DNA of 64,000 nt from Lacticaseibacillus zeae DSM 20178 = KCTC 3804. Its GTDB lineage: Bacteria; Bacillota; Bacilli; Lactobacillales; Lactobacillaceae. The notes beneath the pieces are model-generated. The model made no database searches. It saw nothing but the letters and a program-made list of their open reading frames with translations, and was not told the DNA's origin. Made by a program: the position numbers and the translations under genes. Below, piece after piece: positions 18,040 to 26,792 of the stretch (position 1 is its first letter; every line of letters begins with the position of its first letter). The stretch lies in the NCBI RefSeq assembly GCF_000260435.1, contig NZ_BACQ01000047.1, forward strand, positions 1-64,000, written 5' to 3'.

Positions 18040-18086
18040 AAAAAGGCAACGCCACCGGCAGAAATAGCTTGTGGGGCTGCCTTTTT
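18040..18086. terminator. Bidirectional intrinsic terminator
   Basis: Arms at 18040-18055 and 18071-18086 (AAAAAGGCA...GCCAC / GTGG...TGCCTTTTT) lie between the converging metalloprotease and ABC permease genes. Confidence 0.82.
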
Positions 18087-18134
18087 ATAAAACCTGAAAA
18101 CGACACGGCTTCACTGACCAGTTGGGCAACACTT

Positions 18135-19469
18135 TTAGCGATTCCTAAATAGCACCGCCCACCGTTGAATTCCAATCCAATCAATGGCAAACAAGATCAA
18201 TCCCACTGCAATGGCCATCAAACATGGGAGAAGGAACATAAGACCAAAATCGATATTCACAGTTAAACCCGCCTTAGCACAGGCAGTAGCTAGTAACCCA
18301 TACAAGCTAAGATTGCCGACGACGGCAACAACATAGAAGCCTACTGAACAGATGATGCTTTCAGACAAACGTTCCAGCATCAATTGTCCGGTAGTGAATC
18401 CAATCTGATGCAGTTGATTTAAATTTGCTCCCTGCTGCCTTCCCCTTAACATTGCCACTGATACGATATTTGCAACGACTATGATGATCGGCGCGCCGAC
18501 ATAAACAATAAATGAAAGCAGCGCATTTTGAACATCTACTCGACCTGCTGGTGTAAAACCATACAACGAGATATACAGGCCGATGCCAAGTGTCTGGACT
18601 GCCAAAATGGGCACAAGCATTGTCGCCAGACGCTCTGAATTTGTAACGACTTGATAGCTCGCCGTCTGTATAATTGCCTGACGTTTTGAAGGGAGATACT
18701 GCATCAAGAAGATAAAGAAGTGCGCCAACAGTTGCCTACCTGCAGCCAGTTGCAAGACAACGAGCGCCACAAGTGCTAGGAAAAATTGATTGCCAGCTTC
18801 CTGCGTCATCTGATCAAATGACTGTCGCACGGCTGGTTGAAGCATTATCCGTCCACCGGCCACAAGCAAGCCAAGAAATGCCAATCCGCCTAAAATGAAT
18901 GAGAGGTGTATGTAACGGTGACGATGGCTAGTACCAAGCCGTTTTAACGCGCCGCGGGTCTTTGCGAGCCCCGAGACAAAGCAGGTTGCCGCAACAATGG
19001 CACACGTTTCGACCAATCTCATTAACGAAAAATGAAAGGGTGCATTCGGCAACCATTTTTGACCAAAAAGCTGTTGTAACAACCCATAGAACGGCGTGAC
19101 TGTCATGATGCCCAGAAAGTACCCGGTGAACCCGCCGATACTGCCGAGAAATGCAAGTTGCACGGCAACCAATAAGGTAATTTGTCGCGGAGCCGCTCCT
19201 AAAATGGCCCAAAGCTCGTAATCCTGTCGCAGAATTCGCAAAACACCGCGAATCACCCCACCAAGTACGAAGAAAAGCGTCATGCTGCCAAAGATCATCG
19301 GTATGATAAATAAAGGCTTAGGATCGTCGACAAGATCGCTCAGAGTGCCTAGACCGACAAAACCAGTCATGCAAAATCCTACCAGCCACCCAGCAACCAT
19401 AAAAACAAAACCGGCCGTTACCCAAACCCGCCACGAATAACGAAACTGCAACAAACTTGCCTTAATCAT
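18135..19469 (-). CDS. FtsX-like ABC transporter permease
   Basis: The 444-residue membrane protein has about eight to ten hydrophobic segments, including an N-terminal one at 15-38, and a C-terminal FtsX-like region. ATG 19469 overlaps the ATPase stop (ATGA). The pair is a MacB-type transporter, probably for peptide or drug efflux or an envelope signal. An XRE-type regulator gene lies just upstream in the same direction. Confidence 0.82.
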   Translation of the reverse strand: MIKASLLQFRYSWRVWVTAGFVFMVAGWLVGFCMTGFVGLGTLSDLVDDPKPLFIIPMIFGSMTLFFVLGGVIRGVLRILRQDYELWAILGAAPRQITLLVAVQLAFLGSIGGFTGYFLGIMTVTPFYGLLQQLFGQKWLPNAPFHFSLMRLVETCAIVAATCFVSGLAKTRGALKRLGTSHRHRYIHLSFILGGLAFLGLLVAGGRIMLQPAVRQSFDQMTQEAGNQFFLALVALVVLQLAAGRQLLAHFFIFLMQYLPSKRQAIIQTASYQVVTNSERLATMLVPILAVQTLGIGLYISLYGFTPAGRVDVQNALLSFIVYVGAPIIIVVANIVSVAMLRGRQQGANLNQLHQIGFTTGQLMLERLSESIICSVGFYVVAVVGNLSLYGLLATACAKAGLTVNIDFGLMFLLPCLMAIAVGLILFAIDWIGIQRWAVLFRNR

Positions 19470-20206
19470 GGCGCCACCTTCTCCGATTCACGCATCGCCG
19501 CAAACAATGCTTGCTCCGTGGGGTGATTGAAAACCGCATCAATCCGGCCATCATGTAAGATAACAGCTCGATCCGTATGCGCTGCCTGTTCAATATCATG
19601 TGTCACCATCACGACACACACGCCACTATCTGCCAGTGCCCGTAATCGAGCAAAGATAACCTGGCGAGAAATGGAATCCAAAGCGCCAGTCGGTTCATCA
19701 GCAAAGATCACTTTAGCATGCATCATTAAGGCTCTAGCGATAGCCACTTTTTGCTGTTCACCGCCTGATAATGCAGCCGGTAGCTGAGATAAATCCGCTT
19801 TAAACTGCAAATCGTTCATTAATTGCTGCACTGCTTCACGAGTGACTTTTTGGTGCGCTAACTGCAGAGGCAACACGATATTGTCATATGCTGGCAAGGC
19901 TGGCAACAAATTATACGATTGAAAAATATAGCTAATTGTATTTCTGCGTAAAATAGCCATTTTTCGTTCAGATAATTTGCTTAATAACTGACCGTTTATT
20001 TGTACTTCACCATATGTAGGTCGGCTCAGTCCGGACAGGCATCGTAACAGTGTTGTTTTGCCAGAACCAGAAGGCCCCACGAAGCTCACAAATTCGCCAG
20101 CGGAAGCCTCCAAATCAATGCCATGCAGAATTTCGAACTCTTCGCCTCGACTTCCTTGTCGTTTAACGCTTTTTCTCACATCTATTGCCTTCAAAATAAC
20201 TGTCAT
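19466..20206 (-). CDS. MacB/LolD-type ABC transporter ATP-binding protein
   Basis: The 246-residue ATPase shows Walker A GPSGSGKTTLLRCLSG (about residue 39), the Q-loop segment YIFQSYNLLPALPAYDNIVLPLQLA, signature LSGGEQQKVAIARAL and Walker B VIFADEPTGALDS, all typical of the MacB/LolD group that partners FtsX-like permeases. ATG 20206 has AGGAGG seven bases upstream; the GTG further upstream overlaps that site. It is translationally coupled to the permease. Confidence 0.93.
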   Translation of the reverse strand: MTVILKAIDVRKSVKRQGSRGEEFEILHGIDLEASAGEFVSFVGPSGSGKTTLLRCLSGLSRPTYGEVQINGQLLSKLSERKMAILRRNTISYIFQSYNLLPALPAYDNIVLPLQLAHQKVTREAVQQLMNDLQFKADLSQLPAALSGGEQQKVAIARALMMHAKVIFADEPTGALDSISRQVIFARLRALADSGVCVVMVTHDIEQAAHTDRAVILHDGRIDAVFNHPTEQALFAAMRESEKVAP

Positions 20207-20224
20207 CACTGGCACCTCCTGGCA

Positions 20225-20785
20225 TCAAGCGTGATCGTCATGCGACTTTGGCACCACTTCGTAGACGATCGCGTCAATGTTGTAACGATAATAAGCACGC
20301 AAAATTCGGCCCAGATATTTGGTGATTTTCCAAAGAATCGGCACCACCAAAATAGCACCGCCGAGCATGACTAAGCTGAAAACCATTCGCGTTATAGTAA
20401 ACGCTTTGATCCCGGCGATAGCCTGCCAGATTACGGCACCTGGAGCCACTAAACACGCACCAACACTGCCCCACAAAGTAAGTTGTAAGGACACAAGCAA
20501 AACAGCAGGGATCCAGAAAAATAAAACATTAAAGAGCAAACTGCCCAGAAACGCAAAGAAATTAAAGTGGCGCGCCACAATCCGGTCTTCGCCAAAGAAA
20601 TAAGCAGCATCAACATTAAATAATTTGGCCAAATCCTGCACAGCCTTCACTGGTGGTACGTGCTTGTTACTTTCCCAGCGCGCAACTGTCTGCTGCGTCA
20701 CATAAAGCCGTTCAGCCACCTGACTTTGGGTCATTTTCTTTTCTTCGCGTTTTTTCCGAATTCGTCGGCCGATTGACTCGTTCAT
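20225..20785 (-). CDS. XRE-family regulator with C-terminal membrane region
   Basis: Residues 1-60 form a helix-turn-helix of the XRE/Cro type (MTQSQVAERLYVTQQTVARWE). Residues 80-175 contain about three membrane segments. Membrane-tethered XRE regulators of this form often sense envelope signals and control adjacent transporters. The gene sits 18 bases before the ABC ATPase in the same direction, so it likely autoregulates the operon. ATG 20785 follows AAAGGAAG. Confidence 0.85.
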   Translation of the reverse strand: MNESIGRRIRKKREEKKMTQSQVAERLYVTQQTVARWESNKHVPPVKAVQDLAKLFNVDAAYFFGEDRIVARHFNFFAFLGSLLFNVLFFWIPAVLLVSLQLTLWGSVGACLVAPGAVIWQAIAGIKAFTITRMVFSLVMLGGAILVVPILWKITKYLGRILRAYYRYNIDAIVYEVVPKSHDDHA

Positions 20786-21020
20786 CGCAACAACTTCCTT
20801 TCAATGGGACACCTTTAGTAAGCCATGAGCAGTCACAAATAGCTAACAATTTATTTGATAGGTGCCAAAATGCCGTGATATGACAGCATTCTCCTCATAT
20901 AAATTAAACCACTATTTCCCGGGAAAGGTGCTTGGCATTTTGTTGGGATGAGTTCATTGTGGCCATTTGGAAAAGCTGACACCAACGTAAACAGTACCTA
21001 GTCGAAAATTGGTAACACAA
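20786..21020. other. Intergenic region upstream of the XRE operon
   Basis: About 235 bases that must hold the promoter of the XRE-ABC operon. I see no ORF with a ribosome-binding site and no clear consensus promoter. Confidence 0.5.
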
Positions 21021-21081
21021 AAAGAAGGCAGATTCCTTCAATGTTGAGAGCTTATCAACATTGAAAGGTTCTGCCTTCTTT
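21021..21081 (-). terminator. Terminator of the folate operon
   Basis: Arms of about 27 bases (AAAGAAGGCAGA...TTCAATGTTGA and complement, 21021-21047 and 21055-21081) form a long stem with a small loop. On the minus strand it is followed by TTTTTGTG, shortly after the folC stop. Confidence 0.88.
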
Positions 21082-21152
21082 AAATTGTCGTGTTCAGCAA
21101 GCAGTTAAATAAGTCTTATTCGCCATCCTTTACAGGCACAAAGTTTCAAAAC

Positions 21153-22502
21153 TTATGATTGGCTGGCGCTATCTTCCTCCCACTGCATCTTAACTTGATT
21201 AATAAAGTAAAAAGACCCCACCGCAACATAAATCATCTGGTCGTCTGCATTCGCACGTATATAGTAAACTGCGTCACTTGCGCTGGGAGCATTGTAAAGT
21301 GCAAGATCCTGTTGTATTTTGTCATTCTCTACAAAAATACGATACAACTCATCAGAAGACATCGCGCGCTCCGGGTTGTCTGGCTTTGAGACCACAAAAG
21401 TCGCATGAGGTAAATCAAGCAGCCTGTCCACACACAACGCAACTTGTTTGTCGCGCAAGAAACCAACGAGAACCGTCAACTTGCGGTTGGGGATCACTGT
21501 CAGAAGTGTCTTGACCAGCGCATCGATGCCATTTACATTATGCGCACCATCAATGACGAGCGTGGGCTTGCTGGAGAGCTCCTCCATTCTGCCCGGAAAC
21601 GTCGCCGAGTTGATCATCGCTACAATCGAAGCATCCTTAATTTTACGCGGCTCGCTCGCGTTAAAAGCGCTGCACCATTTGAGTACCGTCGCAAGATTGT
21701 CAATCTGATATTTTCCCGCAAGTGAGAACTTCAAGGCACGATGCCAGCGACCATTGAGGCGAACATCAATTAAGTTAGACGCTAGATCGCTGGAGAGCAG
21801 GTTGATTTCGAAATCTTGATCCACCCACAACTTTGCGTGTTGCTCTTTGGCCCGCGCCGCGATGATGTCATGAGCAACAGATGCCTGCGCAGGATAATCG
21901 ATCACGATCATCGAATCCGATTTAATAATTTTAGATTTGGCCGTCGCAATTTCTTCGATCGTATTGCCGAGAATCTTCATGTGGTCGAGCGCAATTTTGG
22001 TGAAGACAGCGAATCTGACGTTGCTCGTTGCATTAGTCGCATCAAGCTCACCGCCTAGCCCGCATTCGATAACGGCATAGTCCACGTGCTTCTGCGCAAA
22101 AAAGATAATCGCCACCAAATACCACGTCTCAAAAAAAGAAATGTCAGCCTGCGTCAGATTCATTCCAGCCATTCCCTGAATCAAAACGTCGTACGCAGCG
22201 AGAAACTCATCCTCAGCAATCATCCGCCGATTGTATTGAATATCCTCACGCTCATCAAGAAGCAACGGACTCGTAAACAGGCCAACTCGATACCCTTCAT
22301 TCTGCAGTATCTGAGCAATCATGGTTGATGTTGAGCCTTTGCCATTCGTCCCACAGATATGAATGTTGGGAAACGTCATATCCGGGCTCCCCAACTGCTT
22401 CAAAATCCTTCTAAGCAAATCAACCCGATTCAAGGAATCATCATACAGCATCACCCGGGGAATACGCGCTAAAACCTTACGATAGCTATCATGCTCGGTC
22501 AT
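21153..22502 (-). CDS. folC: Bifunctional folylpolyglutamate / dihydrofolate synthase
   Basis: The 449-residue Mur-ligase-like protein joins glutamate to dihydropteroate or to folates. It shows the P-loop ICGTNGKGSTSTMI (about residue 48), the conserved ECGLGGELDATN (about 145) and the C-terminal domain start VIDGAHNVNG (about 315). GAGGTGA precedes ATG 22502. It is the last gene of the five-gene folate operon, nine bases after folE. Confidence 0.95.
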   Translation of the reverse strand: MTEHDSYRKVLARIPRVMLYDDSLNRVDLLRRILKQLGSPDMTFPNIHICGTNGKGSTSTMIAQILQNEGYRVGLFTSPLLLDEREDIQYNRRMIAEDEFLAAYDVLIQGMAGMNLTQADISFFETWYLVAIIFFAQKHVDYAVIECGLGGELDATNATSNVRFAVFTKIALDHMKILGNTIEEIATAKSKIIKSDSMIVIDYPAQASVAHDIIAARAKEQHAKLWVDQDFEINLLSSDLASNLIDVRLNGRWHRALKFSLAGKYQIDNLATVLKWCSAFNASEPRKIKDASIVAMINSATFPGRMEELSSKPTLVIDGAHNVNGIDALVKTLLTVIPNRKLTVLVGFLRDKQVALCVDRLLDLPHATFVVSKPDNPERAMSSDELYRIFVENDKIQQDLALYNAPSASDAVYYIRANADDQMIYVAVGSFYFINQVKMQWEEDSASQS

Positions 22503-22511
22503 GATGTCACC

Positions 22512-23084
22512 TCACTGATTTTTGATTTCCTGCAAGAATTCCATACGATAGTCCTTATTTTTAAACGCGCCAGAGAAAAAGGACGTGAGCGTGTGACTGT
22601 TCGCCTTCTTGATACCGCGCATTTCGGTACACATATGCCGGGCCTTCACGACCACCGCCACGCCTTGGGGATCGACTAATTTTTGCAGCTCCAAGCCAAT
22701 TTGACTGGTCAGGTTTTCCTGCACGTTAGGCTTTTTGGCAACATAGTCGACGAGTCTGGGAATTTTGCTAAGTCCAATGATCCGGCCATTCTTCGGCATG
22801 TAGCCAACCGAGACACTGCCAAAAAACGGAAGCAAATGGTGTTCACACATCGAATAAAACGGAATATCAGCAACAACAACGAGTTCCCCATCATTCGCCA
22901 TGGAACTGTTGAAGACTTTGCTTTCAGTAAAAGCTTTCTGATGCAGAGACGAAAACATTTCTTCATAGGCGCTCGCGACTCGCGCAGGCGTTTCCTGCAG
23001 GCCCTCCCTATCAGGATCATCCCCAATCGCAATTAAAATATTGCGTACGCTCGTTTCAAGTAACGCCCGATCAAACGGCTTCAT
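22512..23084 (-). CDS. folE: GTP cyclohydrolase I
   Basis: The 190-residue enzyme turns GTP into dihydroneopterin triphosphate, the first step of pterin synthesis. Zinc ligands are visible in CEHHLLPFFG (about residue 78) and MCTEMRG (about 150), with the active-site stretch VGYMPKNGRIIGLSK between. AGAGGTGC precedes ATG 23084. It lies between folK and folC. Confidence 0.96.
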   Translation of the reverse strand: MKPFDRALLETSVRNILIAIGDDPDREGLQETPARVASAYEEMFSSLHQKAFTESKVFNSSMANDGELVVVADIPFYSMCEHHLLPFFGSVSVGYMPKNGRIIGLSKIPRLVDYVAKKPNVQENLTSQIGLELQKLVDPQGVAVVVKARHMCTEMRGIKKANSHTLTSFFSGAFKNKDYRMEFLQEIKNQ

Positions 23085-23096
23085 GTGAGCACCTCT

Positions 23097-23594
23097 TTAA
23101 TTCTCTATTTTTCTAATCTGCTGTGTCTCTTGAATCTTCGTAATGGCATCATGAATACGAAGGACCATTTCAGTGTTCCCATCGAAAACTTCTTCAAGTG
23201 GCTTTAGAACAAACAGACGATTAAACATTTCATGGTGAGGAATCTCGAGACGCAAAGTCCGGATCGTCTCTTCATCATAAAGTTCAATGTCTAAATCCAG
23301 CGTCCGCGGCCCCCAATGGATCGTGCGCTTGCGTTTGAATCTTTTCTCAATCTGATTTAACGCATCCAGCAGTTCAATCGGTGTATAACTGGTCTTGATT
23401 TTGATAACACCATTCACAAAATTTGCTTGCGCTTCATAACCGACTGGGCTGGTATCGTACCACGAAGAGCTGCCGGTCACTTCAATTTGCGGATCCGCGT
23501 CAATCACATCCACCGCTGCCTTAACCGTTTGCAGGGAATCGCCGAGGTTACTGCCAATGCCAATAAAAGCCGTATGCTTAAAACCAGCGCTCAT
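23097..23594 (-). CDS. folK: Hydroxymethyldihydropterin pyrophosphokinase
   Basis: The 165-residue kinase pyrophosphorylates 6-hydroxymethyl-7,8-dihydropterin. Conserved stretches are GIGSNLGDS (near residue 14), NFVNGVIKI, WGPRTLDLDIELYD (metal-binding Asp pair) and IPHHEMFNRLFVLKPL. ATG 23594 overlaps the folB stop as ATGA, with GGAGGTG upstream, so the two are coupled; the earlier start at 23606 is less well placed. Confidence 0.95.
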   Translation of the reverse strand: MSAGFKHTAFIGIGSNLGDSLQTVKAAVDVIDADPQIEVTGSSSWYDTSPVGYEAQANFVNGVIKIKTSYTPIELLDALNQIEKRFKRKRTIHWGPRTLDLDIELYDEETIRTLRLEIPHHEMFNRLFVLKPLEEVFDGNTEMVLRIHDAITKIQETQQIRKIEN

Positions 23595-23956
23595 ACGGTG
23601 ATGCACACCTCCGCATTATCAACGATGCCGTTAATCGGAAGGGCGATCTTTTTAATCGACAACGTCAACGAACTGAATTTATCCGCAAATCGAGCTTGCA
23701 ACGCCTCAACGATTCTGACGCCCAACGTCTCCAGCAACTTGTCCTGCGACAAAGACACCTCATGCGCGATGATTTTATAAACCTCACCATAGCTGATAGT
23801 ATTGGCTAACTCGTCAGCTTTTAAAATCGCAAGATCCGTTAACTTCAGCGTGATTTCCGCCGATATCGCGATATCCTGGCCGATGGTGCGTTCTTCCGGA
23901 TAAACGCCAATGTGCGCATGGAATTTTGCCGAATTGAGCCTGATCACAACTGTCAT
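23591..23956 (-). CDS. folB: Dihydroneopterin aldolase
   Basis: The 121-residue enzyme splits dihydroneopterin to hydroxymethyldihydropterin and glycolaldehyde. The family pattern HAHIGVYPEERTIGQDI (about residue 14) and SYGEVYKII (about 70) are present, and a Lys near the C-terminus (IKKIALPI) matches the active site. ATG 23956 lies one base after the folP stop, with GGAGGG in front. Confidence 0.93.
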   Translation of the reverse strand: MTVVIRLNSAKFHAHIGVYPEERTIGQDIAISAEITLKLTDLAILKADELANTISYGEVYKIIAHEVSLSQDKLLETLGVRIVEALQARFADKFSSLTLSIKKIALPINGIVDNAEVCITV

Positions 23957-23957
23957 C

Positions 23958-24791
23958 CTACGCCCTCCAAATCTGATTCAGCATGGTCAAAAGCTGCTTG
24001 GCCTCGGCCACTTCATGCACCCGCACAAAGTCAACACCTTGAGCCGCCAAGTGCGCCGTGACAGCCTGCGTCCCCGCCAAGCGCCCGGGAGCGATACTTC
24101 CGGTTAAATCGCCGATAAACTGTTTTTGGGAATAGCCATAGAGCATTGGAAAATCATCACTTAACTTCTTGGCTTCGTTGATGACTTTCAAATTCCCCGC
24201 CAGATCCAGTCCATACGCATACCCAAGTGCCGGATCAAACAAAACCCGCTCGGTACCAATGCCATATCCTTGCAAAAGCTGTTGTTGCGCATTGAAAAAG
24301 TCTTTCAACTGATCCAACGCCCGGTCAGAATCCAACATTTTGGGGAATGAATTGTGGGCAAGCACCAAGCCCATTGAGGTATGGCCAATCATGTCAAGGA
24401 TGAGCTTTTCGGATGCCTCATCCTGAAAAATCAAGTTGATGACATCGACGCCAGCCTTGATCACACCCGCGACCACTTGCGGTTTATACGTGTCCACGGA
24501 AATCGGAACGTTCAGCTTCCCTTTTAACGCCGAAATCACCGGTAAAATCCGCGCCAGCTCGACTTCCGCGCTAATTGGCTGACTTCCAGGCTTCGTTGTC
24601 TGCCCGCCAATGTCGATCATGTCAGCGCCTTGCGCCACCAAAGATAAAGCATGTTCGACCGCCAACTCAGTACTTTCATACTTCCCGCCATCATAAAAAG
24701 AATCTGGCGTGACATTAACAATTCCCATAACCTTGGTCGTACCATCAAGCGGCAGTTTGAAGTTATTTGCAATAAAATAATCTGGTTTCAT
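23958..24791 (-). CDS. folP: Dihydropteroate synthase
   Basis: The 277-residue TIM-barrel enzyme joins pABA to hydroxymethyldihydropterin pyrophosphate; it is the sulfonamide target. It shows MGIVNVTPDSFYDGG (about residue 21), DIGGQTTKPGS (about 60), VDTYKP (about 99) and GYSQKQFIG (about 220). AAAGGAG precedes ATG 24791. As first gene it leads the operon folP-folB-folK-folE-folC. I see no pabA/pabB/pabC or folQ here, so the strain probably needs external pABA unless those genes lie elsewhere. Confidence 0.95.
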   Translation of the reverse strand: MKPDYFIANNFKLPLDGTTKVMGIVNVTPDSFYDGGKYESTELAVEHALSLVAQGADMIDIGGQTTKPGSQPISAEVELARILPVISALKGKLNVPISVDTYKPQVVAGVIKAGVDVINLIFQDEASEKLILDMIGHTSMGLVLAHNSFPKMLDSDRALDQLKDFFNAQQQLLQGYGIGTERVLFDPALGYAYGLDLAGNLKVINEAKKLSDDFPMLYGYSQKQFIGDLTGSIAPGRLAGTQAVTAHLAAQGVDFVRVHEVAEAKQLLTMLNQIWRA

Positions 24792-25362
24792 CTTAATCTC
24801 CTTTGAGACCCATATGGATTGATCAGGACGTGTGCCATCATTCTGGAACGAAATTGCAATGGTGATCGGTGTAACAAGACTTGTGAAGCATTTGTTGCCA
24901 ATCGCGGTGTGTTATAGAAGCATTTTTCCCTTCATATAAAAGACGCAGTAAGCGAACTATCAGTTTGCACAATAGGCCACCGACATTTTTATAATCAATT
25001 GTCCACAATGGAAACAAGAATTAATGTACCATGCAAAAAGAGTTACCGCAATTTTTTGATCATTAAATCGTTCATACCTTTTCTGACCGATCATCTCATG
25101 TTCTCTGCATTCAGTTCATTGTTAAACTTCTAGCAGGATTGACATTTTGAAAAAGTCGCGTCGAATCAAGGTTCTTCGTTTCTCAAATAAAAGAATATTC
25201 CTTTACGGGTTTTCTGTGGCAAAGAGTATTCGCAAGATTTTCTCGAGTTCCATTCTTAAATCAAGTCGGGCTTGCATAAAATCGAACACGAGCGTAGGCT
25301 ATAGATGTTAAAAGTTAATAGGCGATGACGTTCGCCGCTAAAACTAATTGGTAAATTAATTT
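24792..25362. other. Divergent intergenic region between folP and the enolase locus
   Basis: About 570 AT-rich bases with no supported gene. It must hold the fol promoter and the enolase promoter. Near its right end GATGACGT (25324-25331) repeats the left arm of the enolase leader terminator. Confidence 0.6.
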
Positions 25363-25411
25363 GATGACGTCTATTGTATGGTTTTTGCGTACAGTAGACG
25401 TCATCTTTTTT
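25363..25411 (+). terminator. Terminator/attenuator in the enolase leader
   Basis: Arms GATGACGTCTATTGTA (25363-25378) and TACAGTAGACGTCATC (25390-25405) are almost perfectly complementary, with an 11-base loop and a T run to 25411. The hairpin lies just 8 bases before the AAGGAG site of the enolase gene, so it is an upstream-leader terminator rather than the end of a gene; no gene precedes it on this strand. Confidence 0.85.
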
Positions 25412-25430
25412 TACCGGAAGGAGATCTATT

Positions 25431-26716
25431 ATGTCAGTAGTCATTGAATCTGTGAAAGCACGTGAAATTTTCGATTCTCGTGGCAATCCAACTGTGGAAG
25501 CAGATGTCGTTCTTTCCGACGGCACACTAGGTCGTGCAGAAGTACCATCAGGTGCGTCCACCGGAGAAAAAGAAGCTGTAGAGTTGCGAGACGGCGGCAA
25601 ACGCCTGCAAGGTAAAGGCGTTGCCAAGGCTGTAACTAATGTTAATACCGAAATCAACAAAGGCTTGCATGGAGCAAACCCGTTCAATCAGGCACACATT
25701 GATCAGTTAATGATCGACCTAGATGGCACTCCGAATAAGGCACGTCTCGGTGCTAACGCAATCTTAGGTGTATCTATGGCTACCGCCCGCGCAGCCGCAA
25801 ATAATCTGCACATCCCGCTATACCGCTATCTAGGGGGAACCGACCTAGAGCTACCACAAACTTTCCACAATGTAATCAACGGCGGCGAACATGCCGATAA
25901 CGCCATCGACATTCAAGAATTCATGATTACTGCTGTCGATCGCTCTAGCTTTCGTGACGGTTTCGAAAAGATTGTCAACACTTACCATACGCTGAAAAAG
26001 TCATCGAAGCTGCTGGTTACACTACCGGTCTCGGTGACGAAGGCGGCTTTGCGCCTGACCTCAAGAATTCTGAGGACGCTTTGCAGATGCTGCATGACGC
26101 GATCATTAAGGCTGGCTACACCCCTGGCAAAGAAATTGCAATCGCCTTTGACGCCGCGGCATCTTATTTTTACAACCGTGACACTAAAAATTATGACTTC
26201 GAAGGCAAGACGTACAAACCTGAACAATTAGGAGAATATTACATTCACCTACTGGACAAGTTCCCTGAAATCATCTCCATCGAAGACCCTTACGGCGAAG
26301 AAGATTGGGGCCATTTCGCGTCTTTCACTAAAAAGTATGGCAACCGTGTGCAACTGGTCGCAGACGATCCGGTCTGCACGAATCCTGTCTTAATTAAAGA
26401 TGCTATCAAACAAGGCATGGCTAATAGCATTTTGATTAAGCTCAACCAAATTGGCACCGTTACGGAAACACTCGAAGCAATTCGTTTGGCTCGAAAAAAC
26501 GGTTATACAACTATGATATCCCACCGCTCTGGAGAAACAGGCGATACCTTCATTGCTGACTTCACCGTAGCCACCAATGCTGCTCAGCTCAAATCTGGCG
26601 CTCCGGCTCGATCCGAACGAGTGGAAAAGTATAACCAGCTACTTCGGATCGAAGAAGAACTCGGTACTGATGGCACACGTTTGGCCCATTTTCCCGATTC
26701 TGTCGACTTCGACTAA
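25431..26716 (+). pseudogene. eno: Enolase, interrupted by one frameshift
   Basis: Read with one missing base restored near 25999, this is a full-length enolase of 428 residues (2-phosphoglycerate to phosphoenolpyruvate). The first frame runs from ATG 25431 (AAGGAG upstream) to about 25999; the second continues through [41 protein letters not shown] and SHRSGETGDT, so the metal and catalytic residues are encoded. The break is at AAAAAGTC, where family proteins would read KKVIEAAG, so one G after A5-G is the simplest loss. Unusual stretches such as [18 protein letters not shown] mark it as a divergent paralogue, not the usual glycolytic copy. A sequencing error beside the homopolymer is possible. 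Confidence 0.88.
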
Positions 26717-26732
26717 TTAGTCTAATCAATCC

Positions 26733-26764
26733 AACGGCCGAGCATTTACGTGCATTCGGCCGTT
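26733..26764 (+). terminator. Intrinsic terminator after the enolase gene
   Basis: Arms AACGGCCGAGCA and TGCATTCGGCCGTT (26733-26744, 26751-26764) with a short T tail. It separates the enolase gene from the ATPase gene. Confidence 0.8.
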
Positions 26765-26792
26765 TTCATCGTTGAGAAAAAAGGTGCCTACT

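Noticed and set aside
25256-25687. Minus-strand ORF across the enolase leader
   Set aside because: It crosses the leader terminator and is antisense to conserved enolase sequence; no ribosome-binding site.
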